Source: JAWWPG01 sp963820035 (lineage in GTDB: Bacteria > Actinomycetota > Actinomycetes > Propionibacteriales > Nocardioidaceae). Taken from it: a DNA stretch of 64,000 bases. Shown here piece after piece: positions 54,160 through 63,372 of the stretch; positions within the stretch are counted from its first letter, which is position 1, and each line of letters begins with the position of its first letter. The notes under the pieces are model-generated. The model saw only the letters and a list, made by a program, of their open reading frames with translations, was not told the origin of the DNA and did not search any database. The position numbers and the translations under genes are program-made. The stretch is taken from the NCBI GenBank assembly GCA_963820035.1, contig CAWFYK010000004.1, positions 62,001 through 126,000 on the forward strand, written 5' to 3'.

Positions 54160-55083
54160 TCAGAGCTGGTGCGGTGCCATCGGTCCGCTGATGGAGATCA
54201 GGTGCCCGTCGGGCAGCCGGAAGCTCATCGCGCGCCGGGCCCACGCACGTTCCGCCGGCTCCTCGACCACCGACAGGCCAGCCGCCACCACGCGACTCCG
54301 GATCTCGTCGACCGAGATGCCGACGTCGAACGACAGTGCGGCCGGCTCGACCAGGCCATCGGCCTGCTGAAGCTGGAAGCCGTTGCTGCCGGACCAGGGC
54401 TCGACGGCGAGGAACGCGACTCGGGGCGGGTCCGGGAAGGCCCAGGCGACGTGGAGTCGCAGCAGCTGCTGGAGCAACCGCGTCGACGCAGCGAGGTCGC
54501 TGACCACCAGGACCGGAGTGACTCCGAGCACTTCCGGGTCCTGTGGCACCGCAGCGCGAGCCATCACCACCGTCTGGCCGACGGAGTGACCATAGGTGCG
54601 CGGCAGTCTGCCCCGCTCGGTCATCCCCGCCGCCCGGGCCACGCCCAGTGACGCTGCGTTCGCCGAGTCGACCCAGGCCTCCAGACCGTCGACCCCGTCC
54701 TGCGCGAGCAGGAACGGCAGGGCGGCTCGGGCGGCCTCGCTCATGATGCGCCGTCTCCAGTACGCCGGGTCGAGGCTCCACCCGACGCCGCGGATCGTCG
54801 TGCCTTGGTCCGCGAAGACGCCGATGGTGCCGATGGGGTGGCCGCCACGAAGTCGGATCGCCCACGTCGTGCCGCCGTTGGCGACGACCTGCCGGCGCAA
54901 CCGCTCCTCGGTCTCGTCGACGGACTCGGACACCTGCGCGTCCGCGTCGTAGCGATGCACGAGCGGGTCGCCGAACATCGCATGCAGGGCCGCCGCGTCG
55001 GCCGCCGGGTCGAGCGGGGTGAGGTCGAGGCGCTCCGTGCGGATCGGCTCGATGACGAGCGGTGGGCGAGGTTCGGCGGGCAC
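54160..55083 (-). CDS. GNAT acetyltransferase-VOC (glyoxalase-like) fusion
   Basis: 307 residues from ATG 55083. Residues 10-185 form a RimJ/RimL-type GNAT: IRTERLDLTPLDPAADAAAL, GVGWSLDPAYWRRRIMSEAARAALPFLL, VDSANAASLGVARAAGMTERG. Residues 190-307 form a VOC half (TPVLVVSDLAASTRLLQQLLRLHV, VAFLAVEPWSGSNGFQLQ, MSFRLPDGHLISISGP). One frame without a break covers both, so this is a true fusion. GNAT plus VOC suggests an antibiotic or toxin tolerance enzyme; the substrate is unknown. Confidence 0.87.
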   Translation of the reverse strand: MPAEPRPPLVIEPIRTERLDLTPLDPAADAAALHAMFGDPLVHRYDADAQVSESVDETEERLRRQVVANGGTTWAIRLRGGHPIGTIGVFADQGTTIRGVGWSLDPAYWRRRIMSEAARAALPFLLAQDGVDGLEAWVDSANAASLGVARAAGMTERGRLPRTYGHSVGQTVVMARAAVPQDPEVLGVTPVLVVSDLAASTRLLQQLLRLHVAWAFPDPPRVAFLAVEPWSGSNGFQLQQADGLVEPAALSFDVGISVDEIRSRVVAAGLSVVEEPAERAWARRAMSFRLPDGHLISISGPMAPHQL

Positions 55084-55119
55084 GGGTCTGCTCAGTTCTT
55101 CGGGTGCGTAGGCGAGTCG

Positions 55120-56532
55120 TCAGATGAACGAGGGGTACGTCGGCTCGGGGAGCGGTCCGAGATCGGCGTCTCGAGCCGCCTCGTAACCGGCCGCGATCTC
55201 GATGAGCGCCGGCTCGCTGTCCGCCGTACCCCACAAGGTGACGGCGACGGGGAGCCCATGCACGAGGTCCGTTGGCACCGTGACGAGTGGGTAGCCGGCC
55301 ATGGCGGCCGGCTGGGTGCAGGGTCCCCACGAGTGCTCGGGGTTCACCAGGTCGATCGGCATCGCCGGGTTGTACGACGGTGTCAGCAGCGCGTCGAGGC
55401 GGTGCTCGCGGAGCACGGCGTCGATGCCGTCGTCTCGTCCGTGGGCCAGGCAGGCCGCTCGGGCTGCGGTGTACTCGGCCGAGCCGGGCGGAGGTGTCTC
55501 CAAGGCCTGCTCGAAGAATGACTGCCCGAAGTAGCGCAGCTCCTCGTCAGCGTGCGAACGGTTGAACTCCACGATCTCCGCCAAGGTGCGTGGCGAGCCT
55601 TCGGGCCTGGTCGCCAGGTAGTCCGCCATGCCCGCGTTGAGCTCCGACAGCAGCACGAGCAACTCGTCCTCGAAGCCGTAGTCGGCCATCGAGGCGAGGT
55701 CCGTGTTGTCGACGATCGTGGCGCCTTCGGCGGCGAGCAGTCGCAGCGCGTGCTCCGCGGCGGCGTCGGCCCCGGGGCTGTAGCCCCAGTAGCCCGTCCG
55801 CGGGACGCCGATCCGCTTACCCGCGAGGCGGCCGGGTCGGGCATGGCCCGCATAGTCCAGACCGTCATCAGCCAAGATGTCGAGAACCTGAGCGGCTTCG
55901 TGGACCGTCATCGCGAGCGGCCCGGCCGTGTCCTGTGACCTGGAGATCGGCACCATTCCCTCGCCGGGGAGCAGCCCGACGGTGGGCTTGATCCCCACAC
56001 AGCCGTTGAACGCAGCGGGACACGTGATGGAACCGTCGGTCTCACTGCCGATCGCGTACGGCGTGAGGCGAGCCGCGACGGCGGCGCCGCTCCCGGAGCT
56101 CGACCCCCCGGCGGAGCGGTTCAGCGCATAGGGGTTGCGCGTCAGCCCGCCGAACGCGCTCCACCCGGAGGTGGAGCCCTCGTCCCGAAGGTTGGCCCAC
56201 TCGCTGAGGTTCGTCTTCCCGACGATCACCAGACCGGCGGCTCGCAGCCGCCGTACCAGAGGTGCATCGGCGCGCGGGGGCGTCTCGGTGAGCGCCAACG
56301 ACCCCGCGGTCGTCAGCAGGTCGGCGGTGTCGATGTTGTCCTTGACCAGGATCGGCCTGCCGTGCAACGGTCCCCGAGACCGCCCGTCGGCGGTCTCGCG
56401 GTCCAGCTCTGCAGCCTGGTCGAGGGCGGCGGGGTTGAGGGTGCAGACGCTGTTGACCAGCGGGTCGACCTCGCGGATCCGGGCGAGCGAGGCGTCGACG
56501 GTGGTGACGGCGTCGGCCGGGGAGCGCGTCAT
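55120..56532 (-). CDS. amidase (amidase signature family)
   Basis: 470 residues from ATG 56532. The Ser-Ser-Lys triad is in place: Lys in GRPILVKDNID, cis-Ser in SAGGSSSGSGAAVAA, and the nucleophile Ser in ETDGSITCPAAFNGCVGIKP. KTNLSEWANLRD is the usual substrate-loop region. It probably hydrolyses an amide or aryl-acetamide. A 231-bp copy of its 5' end, with 2 differences, is found 4 kb away at 60365-60595. Confidence 0.92.
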   Translation of the reverse strand: MTRSPADAVTTVDASLARIREVDPLVNSVCTLNPAALDQAAELDRETADGRSRGPLHGRPILVKDNIDTADLLTTAGSLALTETPPRADAPLVRRLRAAGLVIVGKTNLSEWANLRDEGSTSGWSAFGGLTRNPYALNRSAGGSSSGSGAAVAARLTPYAIGSETDGSITCPAAFNGCVGIKPTVGLLPGEGMVPISRSQDTAGPLAMTVHEAAQVLDILADDGLDYAGHARPGRLAGKRIGVPRTGYWGYSPGADAAAEHALRLLAAEGATIVDNTDLASMADYGFEDELLVLLSELNAGMADYLATRPEGSPRTLAEIVEFNRSHADEELRYFGQSFFEQALETPPPGSAEYTAARAACLAHGRDDGIDAVLREHRLDALLTPSYNPAMPIDLVNPEHSWGPCTQPAAMAGYPLVTVPTDLVHGLPVAVTLWGTADSEPALIEIAAGYEAARDADLGPLPEPTYPSFI

Positions 56533-56549
56533 ACCGACACCTTGACACA
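56319..56549 (-). repeat. 231-bp direct repeat, copy 1 (5' end of amidase gene)
   Basis: Identical to 60365-60595 except at two positions by my reading. It covers the first 71 codons of the amidase and 17 bp upstream. Same orientation as copy 2; the repeats bound a 3.8-kb block with the sulfatase and sulfotransferase. Confidence 0.93.
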
Positions 56550-56936
56550 GCCAAGACATTGAGGTCACGGCCGATGCCCGGTGTCGGGCGTGCTCACCGC
56601 CGACCCCTCCGTTACCTCCACTCCCGCGGTGCCACCGTCGATGTCGCGAAAGCTCACGGCTCTCGTGAAGCAGGTAGCTGTTCTCGGAGTGCGGCGCCGG
56701 ACAACCACCTTTGGGCTTGCCCACCACCGTGCTCTGGCTGTGAATTCTCAAAGAAGTCCCTTCAGGGCAAGGCTGAAGCGTGCTCTTGTACAGGGGGTGT
56801 CGTATCCTCTCAGTCGTCGGGCCCACCGTGCCGAACGGCATCGAGTGCGCGCAAGCTCGGCCGTCCGTAGACGCGCTGCTGTGCTGACTCGGCAGCGCGG
56901 GGGTGCCTTGGACCGCCATCCCTGACGGAGGAACTC
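56550..56936. other. upstream region of the sulfatase gene
   Basis: 387 bp beginning exactly where the amidase repeat ends. No gene is supported. A relatively AT-rich patch at 56735-56765 may hold a promoter for the sulfatase. Confidence 0.5.
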
Positions 56937-58621
56937 ATGAGCCAGATCACGCGGCGCCGACTGCTGCAGGGATCCGGCGCCGTCCTCGCGGGCTTGGCGC
57001 TCGGTGGCTGCTCGGGCGACTCCTCGCGACGTGAGACCTCTCCCCTTGCGAGCTCTGGGAGCACCACGCCCACCGCCTCCGGCCGACCTAACATCGTGGT
57101 GTTCCTGGCAGACGATCTGGGCTTCTCCGATCTCGGCTGCTTCGGTTCGGAGATCTCGACGCCGAACCTGGACCGGCTGGCCGCGACCGGCCGTCGCTTC
57201 AGCAACATGCACAACAACCCGCGCTGCTGCCCCTCCAGGGCGACCCTGCTGACAGGCCTGTACCCGACCCAGGCCGGCGTGGGTGACATGACCGCGAACC
57301 AGGGCACTCCGGCCTACCAGGGTTACCTCAACGAGTCTTGCCTGACGATCGCGCAAGCGCTGGGTCAGGCGGGCTACCGCTCGGCAATCTCCGGCAAGTG
57401 GCACGTCGCGCCCGCGAACCGGCTCGACGACTGGCCAGCCCAGCGAGGGTTCGAGCGGTCCTTCTGCCAGATGTCGGGCGGCGACTACTTCCGTCCGACT
57501 CTCTACAGAACGGGTCGATCGTCGGGATACCCACCGACCCGCACTACTACCTGACCTACGCCATCACCGACCACGCTGTGGAGTCGATCCGCACGTTCGC
57601 TCAGGGGACCGATCCCTTCTTCATGTACGTCGGCTACAAGAATCCGCACTTCCCCCTGCAGGCACCGCCGGCCGCCATTGCGAAGTATCGCGGCGCCTAC
57701 GACATGGGCTGGACCGAGTTGCGTCAGCAGCGGTGGGAGCGGACCAAGGACGCCGAGGTCGTGAACCCCGACTGGAAGCTGCCGGCTCCGGACGTCGCCG
57801 CCGTCCCATGGTCCGAAACGGGCTGGAAGAACTGGCAGTCAGCACGCATGGAGGTGTACGCAGCTCAGGTGACCTTGATGGATGACGGAGTCGGCAAGGT
57901 GCTGGACACCCTCGAGGAGCTGGGCATCCGCGACAACACACTCGTCCTCTTCCTGTCGGACAACGGCGCGTGCGCCGAGATCCCGAGGGACAAGAATAAA
58001 GGGAAGATCCCCACCAGCAATGGCCTCCCGATGCAGGCGGGAGACATTCCGGGGCTCTTTCCCGGGCCGAGCAACACCTACCAGAGCTACGGCGTCGACT
58101 GGGCGAACGCCAGCAACAGTCCCTTTCGCAAATACAAGCGGTGGACCGAGGAAGGCGGCATCTCGACGCCGCTCATCGCCTCATGGCCGGGCACCTTGCC
58201 GGTCGGTGGTGTCGACGACCGGTTCCTGCACATCATCGACCTGATGCCCACCTTCCTCGAGCTGGCCGGCGCCTCCTATCCCACGTCGTTCGGCGACCAC
58301 AGGCTGACACCGCTCGAGGGCGCCAGTTTCGCACCCATCCTCAAGAACGCTCCCAACTCCCTGACGTGGAAGCGGCCCGGCTCGTGCTTCTGGGAGCACC
58401 TGGGACACCGGGCTGCACGACAGGGCCGCTGGAAAGTCGTGTCGGACCACTCAACCGGCAAGTTCGAGCTCTTCGATATGACCTCGGACCGCACCGAGAC
58501 GCGGAACGTGGCCGCGCAGAACCCGGCGATCACACGGGATCTCGGCGCTCAGTGGGAGGCGTGGAAGGTGCGCACAGGGGTCCGGACCTGGCACCCACAC
58601 ATGCATTATCGGCCAACCTGA
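56937..58621 (+). pseudogene. sulfatase (arylsulfatase), Tat lipoprotein, frameshifted
   Basis: The N-terminal 190 codons (from ATG 56937) and the rest (to 58621) lie in different frames; a base appears to be missing at about 57507 (TAC AGA AC, expected TAC AGG AAC). The joined protein has about 561 residues. It starts with a twin-arginine signal (TRRRLLQG) and a lipobox LGGC at residue 25. Metal Asp pair FLADDLG at 59-60; formylglycine motif C-C-P-S-R with Cys97 as the modified residue; SGKWH; FLSDNGACAE further on. It would need a formylglycine-generating enzyme, not seen here. It is inactive unless the frameshift is an assembly error. Confidence 0.85.
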
Positions 58622-59026
58622 CGCCCGACGTGCGCCTATCAGGCCGAGTCTGGCCAGACCTGTGTAACATGAGCCTCTGTCCACTCACCCCAAGAGCCCG
58701 ACTCGCGGTTCGCTCGCTCCACTCGGAGGGATGCTCTGTGACTGCCTCCACGGTCGGGTAACCGAGTGTCTCGCATCGTGCTGCACCTCGGATTGGCCCG
58801 CGGTGTGGGCTGAGAACGCAGCCCTGGAGCGGCCGTTCGACAAGCTCCAGATGACCGCGGGTCTGGTCGAGTCGCCCGTCGAGCAGGTCGCCCCCGGCCG
58901 GGAGCTGCTGGCGGGTCCGACGATCCGTGATCTCGGGATGCCCTCAGGGGCGGACGAACCGGATTGCGGCAGTGTCACGACAAGCCTTCTGGTGGCAGTG
59001 ACAGATCCGGGAGGATGGTGGCAGTC
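58622..59026. other. spacer between sulfatase and sulfotransferase
   Basis: 405 bp without a supported gene, terminator or repeat. Short overlapping frames exist on both strands but lack protein-like features. Confidence 0.5.
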
Positions 59027-60259
59027 ATGAGCGGTTCGACGGGCTCCGAGGTGTTCTTGCATGTCGGGACCATGAAGAGCGGAACCTCCTACGTTCAGGC
59101 GCTGATGCGGCGGAACGACGCTGCGCTGGCCGATGCCGGCGTACTCGAGATGACGCGGATCATGTCCGCGATGCAGGAGCTCCGGGGGCGCGACGGCAAG
59201 ACCTGGCCCCGCGAGTTCAAGGGCGCGTGGAACAGGATGATGACCACGGTTGACGCTTGGCCCGGAAAGAGCGTGCTCTTGAGTCAGGAGTTCCTGGCCG
59301 CCGCGCCGCTGGCGGAGGCGGAGCGAGTCATCGGGGGGCTCCGCGACCACGGCCACGAGGTCTCGGTGATCATCACCGCGAGGGACCTGCTGCGGAACAT
59401 TCCCTCGCACTGGCAGACGAATGTGCGCAGCGGCTCGACGGTGTCGTTCGCTGAATTCGTCGCCGCAGTGCTGGATCCTCCCGACGCGGCCGATGCGAAG
59501 AAGCGGGACGCCAAAAAGATGAGCACCACCTTCTGGCGGGCCCATGACCTCGCGCGGGTGACGAGGAACTGGGCGACAGCGGTCGGCCCCGGACAACCTT
59601 ACGTTGATCACCCTTCCACCGGCCGGAGGTCCGCGAGATCTGCTGTGGAACCGGTTCTGCTCTGCCGTCGGGCTCGACCCCGACACCTATGACTCGGAGC
59701 CCGATGCCAAGAGCAACGTCTCGTTGACGTATTCCCAGTGTGAGATGCTCCGCGCGGTCAACATCATGGTTCGCGAGTCGCTCGCAGCACTCGAGTACCG
59801 GCGGTTGGTATGGCGGCAGATCGCCAGCAAGATGCTTCAGCAGCAGCCCGTCGAAGGGGCCTCAAGCGATCGCCCTCAGCTTGGCGCCGCATCGCACGCC
59901 CGGCTGTCAGAGCGAGTCGACACCATGCTGAGCGCGCTCCCGTCCATGCAGGTCCGGATCCTGGGAGATCTTGACGATCTGCGTATCCCGCCCGTCGACC
60001 CGCGCGATGATCGCGACGAACTATCCCACCGGCCGAGCCGGTGCCAGAGGCAGCGACCTATGTCATCTCCAAGCTGCTGGTCCGCGTTGCCTCGCTCGAA
60101 CGGGAGCTCGCCGGTAATACGGCTGCCTCGACCATGGACGACCCTGCTGATGATGAGGGTCTCAGCCCGGATCCGACAGATGATGAGAGGGAGCGCCGCC
60201 GACGTCGCAAGCGGCGGATGAAGAAGAAGCGGGATGCCGCTGGTGCCGACGCGGACTAG
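59027..60259 (+). pseudogene. sulfotransferase-like protein with two compensating frameshifts
   Basis: Starting at ATG 59027, the PAPS-type loop reads FLHVGTMKSGTSYVQALM, and LLSQEFLAAAPLAEAERV and VIITARDLLRNIPSHWQ follow. An extra C in the CCCC run at 59587-59590 shifts the frame, and the next segment continues one frame over: LTLITLPPAGGPRDLLWNRF and CSAVGLDPDTYD. A second shift near 60010-60030 returns to the first frame (VPEAATYVISKLLVRVASLERELA) and a basic tail RRRRRKRRMKKKR. The joined product is about 410 residues. The two shifts are +1 and -1. It could sulfate a carbohydrate or surface molecule, opposite in action to the sulfatase next door. Confidence 0.78.
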
Positions 60260-60364
60260 GGGCGATAGCCTTCTTCTCGTCCAGATCAGGACACGGTCGC
60301 TCTGCCATGTCGACCAGCGAGTCGCCAGCGGTTGGACCACGGCTGGTTGTTCCTTAGCGAGGTC

Positions 60365-60595
60365 GGTCGGCGGTGTCGATGTTGTCCTTGACCAGGATCG
60401 GCCTGCCGTGCAACGGTCCCCGAGACCGCCCGTCGGTGGTCTCGCGGTCCAGCTCTGCGGCCTGGTCGAGGGCGGCGGGGTTGAGGGTGCAGACGCTGTT
60501 GACCAGCGGGTCGACCTCGCGGATCCGGGCGAGCGAGGCGTCGACGGTGGTGACGGCGTCGGCCGGGGAGCGCGTCATACCGACACCTTGACACA
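60365..60595 (-). pseudogene. amidase 5' fragment (direct repeat copy 2)
   Basis: 231 bp that repeat the first 71 codons (MTRSPADAVTT to VKDNIDTAD) and 17 bp upstream of the amidase at 55120-56532, with about two mismatches. The frame ends soon after the homology stops (to 60354). It is non-functional as an amidase, since it has the Lys but no Ser of the triad. The surrounding 60260-60705 holds nothing else I can support. Confidence 0.92.
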
Positions 60596-60705
60596 ACGCC
60601 ACCCGCCCGATGCCCCGGGGAGCTCGGCCGGTTCGCCGGGTGGATCCACCTGGGTGCCACCGAAACAGGATGACAAGACCAGCCTGCGAGCGGTTGAGTT
60701 CTCCC

Positions 60706-61651
60706 ATGCCAGAAACGACAGGTCGGGCGCCTTCCCTCACGACCAGGCCACTTCGCCTCGCAGACGCCGTGGCCGTCTTCGAGCTCACCAGGGACGCCGA
60801 GCTGCACGACACCGGCCACAGCCTCGTGGAGCTCGACGACATCCGAGGCGACTGGTCGCAACCGTCATACGACCTGGAGGAGCAGAGCGTCGGTTTCTTC
60901 GAGGATGACGAGCTCGTGGCCTACGGGGAGGTGCATCGCAACCGGCTGGAGGGCTACGTGCGCCCGGAGAGCCGGGGTCGCGGCATCGGCACCTCGCTCT
61001 TCTCCTGGGGCATCGCGAAGGCCCGAGAGCTCGGCTACGACCGTCTCGGGCAGACCGTGCCGGTCACCAACACCGAGGCTCTCGCCCTGTTCCGCCGCTT
61101 CGGCTGCGAGCTGCTCTGGACGTCGTGGATCCTCGAGCTTCCCGAAGGGGCCGCCATCGGTGAGGCCGAGCTGCCGGCCGGCTTCCGCCTGCGCGACTTC
61201 GACGAGGACCGGGACGCCCGAGGCGTCTACCAGACGGTCGAGGACGCCTTCAACGAGTGGCCGAACCGTCAGCCCAGCACCTTCGAGGACTGGTCAGCGA
61301 GGATTCTGGGCCGGGCAGACTTCGAGCCCTGGCAGATCATCCTCGTGGTGCACGACGCCGACGGCGACGAGCAGGTGGTCGGAGCATGCACGCGTGACCG
61401 CACACGAGGGTGCGGGCTGGATCGACCAGATCGCCGTACGACGGGACGCCCGCAGGCTTGGACTCGGCCGCGCCCTGCTCGTGGCCGCGTTTGCTCGGGC
61501 CCGGAGTCGGGGCGCCACGACCTCGCGGCTCAACACGGACTCACGGACCGGAGCGCTCGGCCTCTACGAACACGTCGGCATGACAGTGGCGGAGACCTAC
61601 GAGCACCACGCACTCGCGCTCGACACCGACCGGCCCGTCGCGACGACGTGA
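60706..61651 (+). pseudogene. two-domain GNAT acetyltransferase, frameshifted
   Basis: From ATG 60706 the frame encodes a full first GNAT (GYVRPESRGRGIGTSLFSWGI and GQTVPVTNTEALALFRRFGC) and the start of the second (GVYQTVEDAFNEWPNRQP). After DGDEQVVGAC at about 61390 the homology moves one frame over: VTAHEGAGWIDQIAVRRDAR and RLGLGRALLVAAFARARSRG with LYEHVGMTVAETYEHHALAL. One extra base (or two missing) at about 61388-61400 explains this. The joined length of about 315 residues is normal for the family. Confidence 0.82.
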
Positions 61652-61674
61652 CCAGCGCATTCGCGGTGAGCGAT

Positions 61675-61702
61675 TTGGCCGGGTCGGAGCCGCGCTGATA
61701 AC
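61675..61702 (+). promoter_or_regulatory. candidate rpsT promoter
   Basis: TTGGCC and GATAAC are separated by 16 bases, about 100 bp before the rpsT start. They fit a housekeeping actinobacterial -35/-10 only loosely. Confidence 0.35.
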
Positions 61703-61799
61703 CTGGGTGGTCGCGTCTCGTGCATGACGACGCCCCGGCTACATCACCTGACAGTCATCACCTGAGCCCCCGATTCTTCAACTGAGAGAGCACTCACTC

Positions 61800-62060
61800 G
61801 TGGCGAACATCAAGTCCCAGATCAAGCGCATCAAGCAGAACGACGCTGCGCACGAGCGCAACAAGTCCGTCAAGTCCGCCCTCAAGACGTCGATCCGGCA
61901 CTTCCACGAAGCCGTCGACGCAGGGGAGACCGACAAGGCGCAACAGCTGGCGAGGGCCGCCAACCGCAAGCTCGACCAGGCCGCATCGGCCGGCGTCATC
62001 CACAAGAACCAGGCAGCCAACAAGAAGTCGGCCATCGCCTCCAAGGCCGCCGCGCTCTGA
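61800..62060 (+). CDS. rpsT: 30S ribosomal protein S20
   Basis: 86 residues from GTG 61800. ANIKSQIKRIKQNDAAHERN and SVKSALKTSIRHF, then AGVIHKNQAANKKSAIASK, are the S20 helices; the protein is strongly basic. It binds 16S rRNA helices 6, 11 and 44 in the 30S subunit. It is followed by a strong terminator and convergent holA, the usual rpsT-holA neighbourhood. Confidence 0.98.
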   Translation: MANIKSQIKRIKQNDAAHERNKSVKSALKTSIRHFHEAVDAGETDKAQQLARAANRKLDQAASAGVIHKNQAANKKSAIASKAAAL

Positions 62061-62095
62061 CGCGGCCGGGGCCGGCGTGACCGCCCTGGCAAGCC

Positions 62096-62130
62096 GGGCC
62101 GACTCCCTGCGGGGTCGGCCCGTTCTGTTT
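62096..62130 (+). terminator. rho-independent terminator of rpsT
   Basis: GGGCCGACTCC - CTGC - GGGGTCGGCCC forms an 11-bp stem (one G-T pair) followed by GTTCTGTTT, 35 bp after the rpsT stop. Confidence 0.85.
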
Positions 62131-62203
62131 GTCAGGGGTCCTGGCCGGCGATCAGCGGCGGTCCTTCGACAGCCATCGCGCGGGGCTCGGGCGGATCGGG
62201 TGG

Positions 62204-63184
62204 TCAGCGGATCGCGCGGGACCGCAAGACCGAGATCACCAGCCGCTCGCAGGCCCACATCCGGTCGCCTGCGGCCCCTTTGACGTCGGCGTCAGCCGTC
62301 GCGGCCGCCTGGATCGCCGCCGCCAGCCCCCGCGCCGACCACCCGCGCGACTGCACGGCGAGGGACTTCAGCTTCCACGGCGGTACGCCGATCTCGCGGG
62401 CCAGGTCGCCCTCGCGGAGCCCGCGCGGGGCTGAGGAGTAGCGGGCCAGCGCACGCAGCCCCGCGGCGACCGCGCTGGTGATCAGCACCGGGTCGACCCT
62501 CCCGGCGAACGCCCAGCGCAGCTGCTCGAAGGCCTCCCCCGTCTTGCCTTCGATCGCCGCGTCGGCGACGGCGAACCCCTTGACCTCGGCGCGGCCTCCG
62601 AAGTAACGCCGGACCAGCTCAGGCGTGACCGGTTCGCCGTTCGCGTCGGCGGCCAGCTGGTCGGCGGCCCCGGCCAGCGCGCGCATGTCCTCCCCGACGG
62701 CGTCGACCAGGGCGGCCGCGGCCGCCTCGCTGACGCTCGCCCGGTGATGCTTGAACTCGCCGGCGACCCAGCCGGGCAGCTCCCACTTCTTCATCGGCAG
62801 CGCCTTCACCTCGGTCACGCCGACGCCGCGGAGCTTGTCGAGGACCGCCTTCCCCTTGACGCCGCCCGCGTGGTGGAGGACGAGGGCGACGTCGGGCGCC
62901 GGGTCGGCGACGTAGGCCACCAGCGAGTCGACCGCGTCCGCGGGCAGGTTCTCGAGCCCACTCACGACGACACACCGCATGCTCGCGAACAGCGACGGAC
63001 TGGTGATCTCGGCCAGCGCCCCTGGACCCAGGTTGGCGGCGGACAGCTCAGACACGTCGGCGTCGTGGTCCGACCGGCAGATGGCCCGCCTGGTCCGGGT
63101 GATCGTGCGGTCGGCGACGAACTCGTCACTGCCGGTGATGAGCGTCGTCGTACCGAGGAAGTCAGCGGCTGTCGGGGTCGCCAT
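62204..63184 (-). CDS. holA: DNA polymerase III delta subunit
   Basis: 326 residues from ATG 63184. TTLITGSDEFVADRTITR at the N-terminus, SLFASMRCVVVSGLENLP, DVALVLHHAGGVKGKAVLDKL, DMRALAGAADQLAAD, and the C-terminal clamp-loader helices (FEQLRWAFAGRVDPVLITSAVAAGLRAL and LAREIGVPPWKLKSL) match HolA. It opens the beta clamp within the DnaX complex. Confidence 0.94.
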   Translation of the reverse strand: MATPTAADFLGTTTLITGSDEFVADRTITRTRRAICRSDHDADVSELSAANLGPGALAEITSPSLFASMRCVVVSGLENLPADAVDSLVAYVADPAPDVALVLHHAGGVKGKAVLDKLRGVGVTEVKALPMKKWELPGWVAGEFKHHRASVSEAAAAALVDAVGEDMRALAGAADQLAADANGEPVTPELVRRYFGGRAEVKGFAVADAAIEGKTGEAFEQLRWAFAGRVDPVLITSAVAAGLRALARYSSAPRGLREGDLAREIGVPPWKLKSLAVQSRGWSARGLAAAIQAAATADADVKGAAGDRMWACERLVISVLRSRAIR

Positions 63185-63372
63185 GATCGCCCAGCATGCC
63201 ACGACCTGCCGACACCAGTTTTTTCAGTCTCCAGCTCCCTCGCCCGGAGTTTGCGGGGGCGAGACCGTGGCGTGACGGTGCGGCTCGGAGCGATCGCCCA
63301 TCGGCGGGCGGAGCGTGCGAGCGACGCACTATTTCGATGGCGTCGCCCGGACGCCTCTGCGACGCTGACGGC

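Noticed and set aside
58755..58790. A possible single degenerate 22-bp unit (ACCGAGTGTCTCGCATCGTG)
   Set aside because: Only about three quarters of positions match and there is no neighbouring unit; chance similarity is likely.
53514..61651. Programmed frameshifting as the explanation for the split sulfatase and sulfotransferase genes
   Set aside because: No slippery heptamer with a downstream structure is seen at the sulfatase break, and the two sulfotransferase shifts are of opposite sign. Decay or sequence error explains them better.
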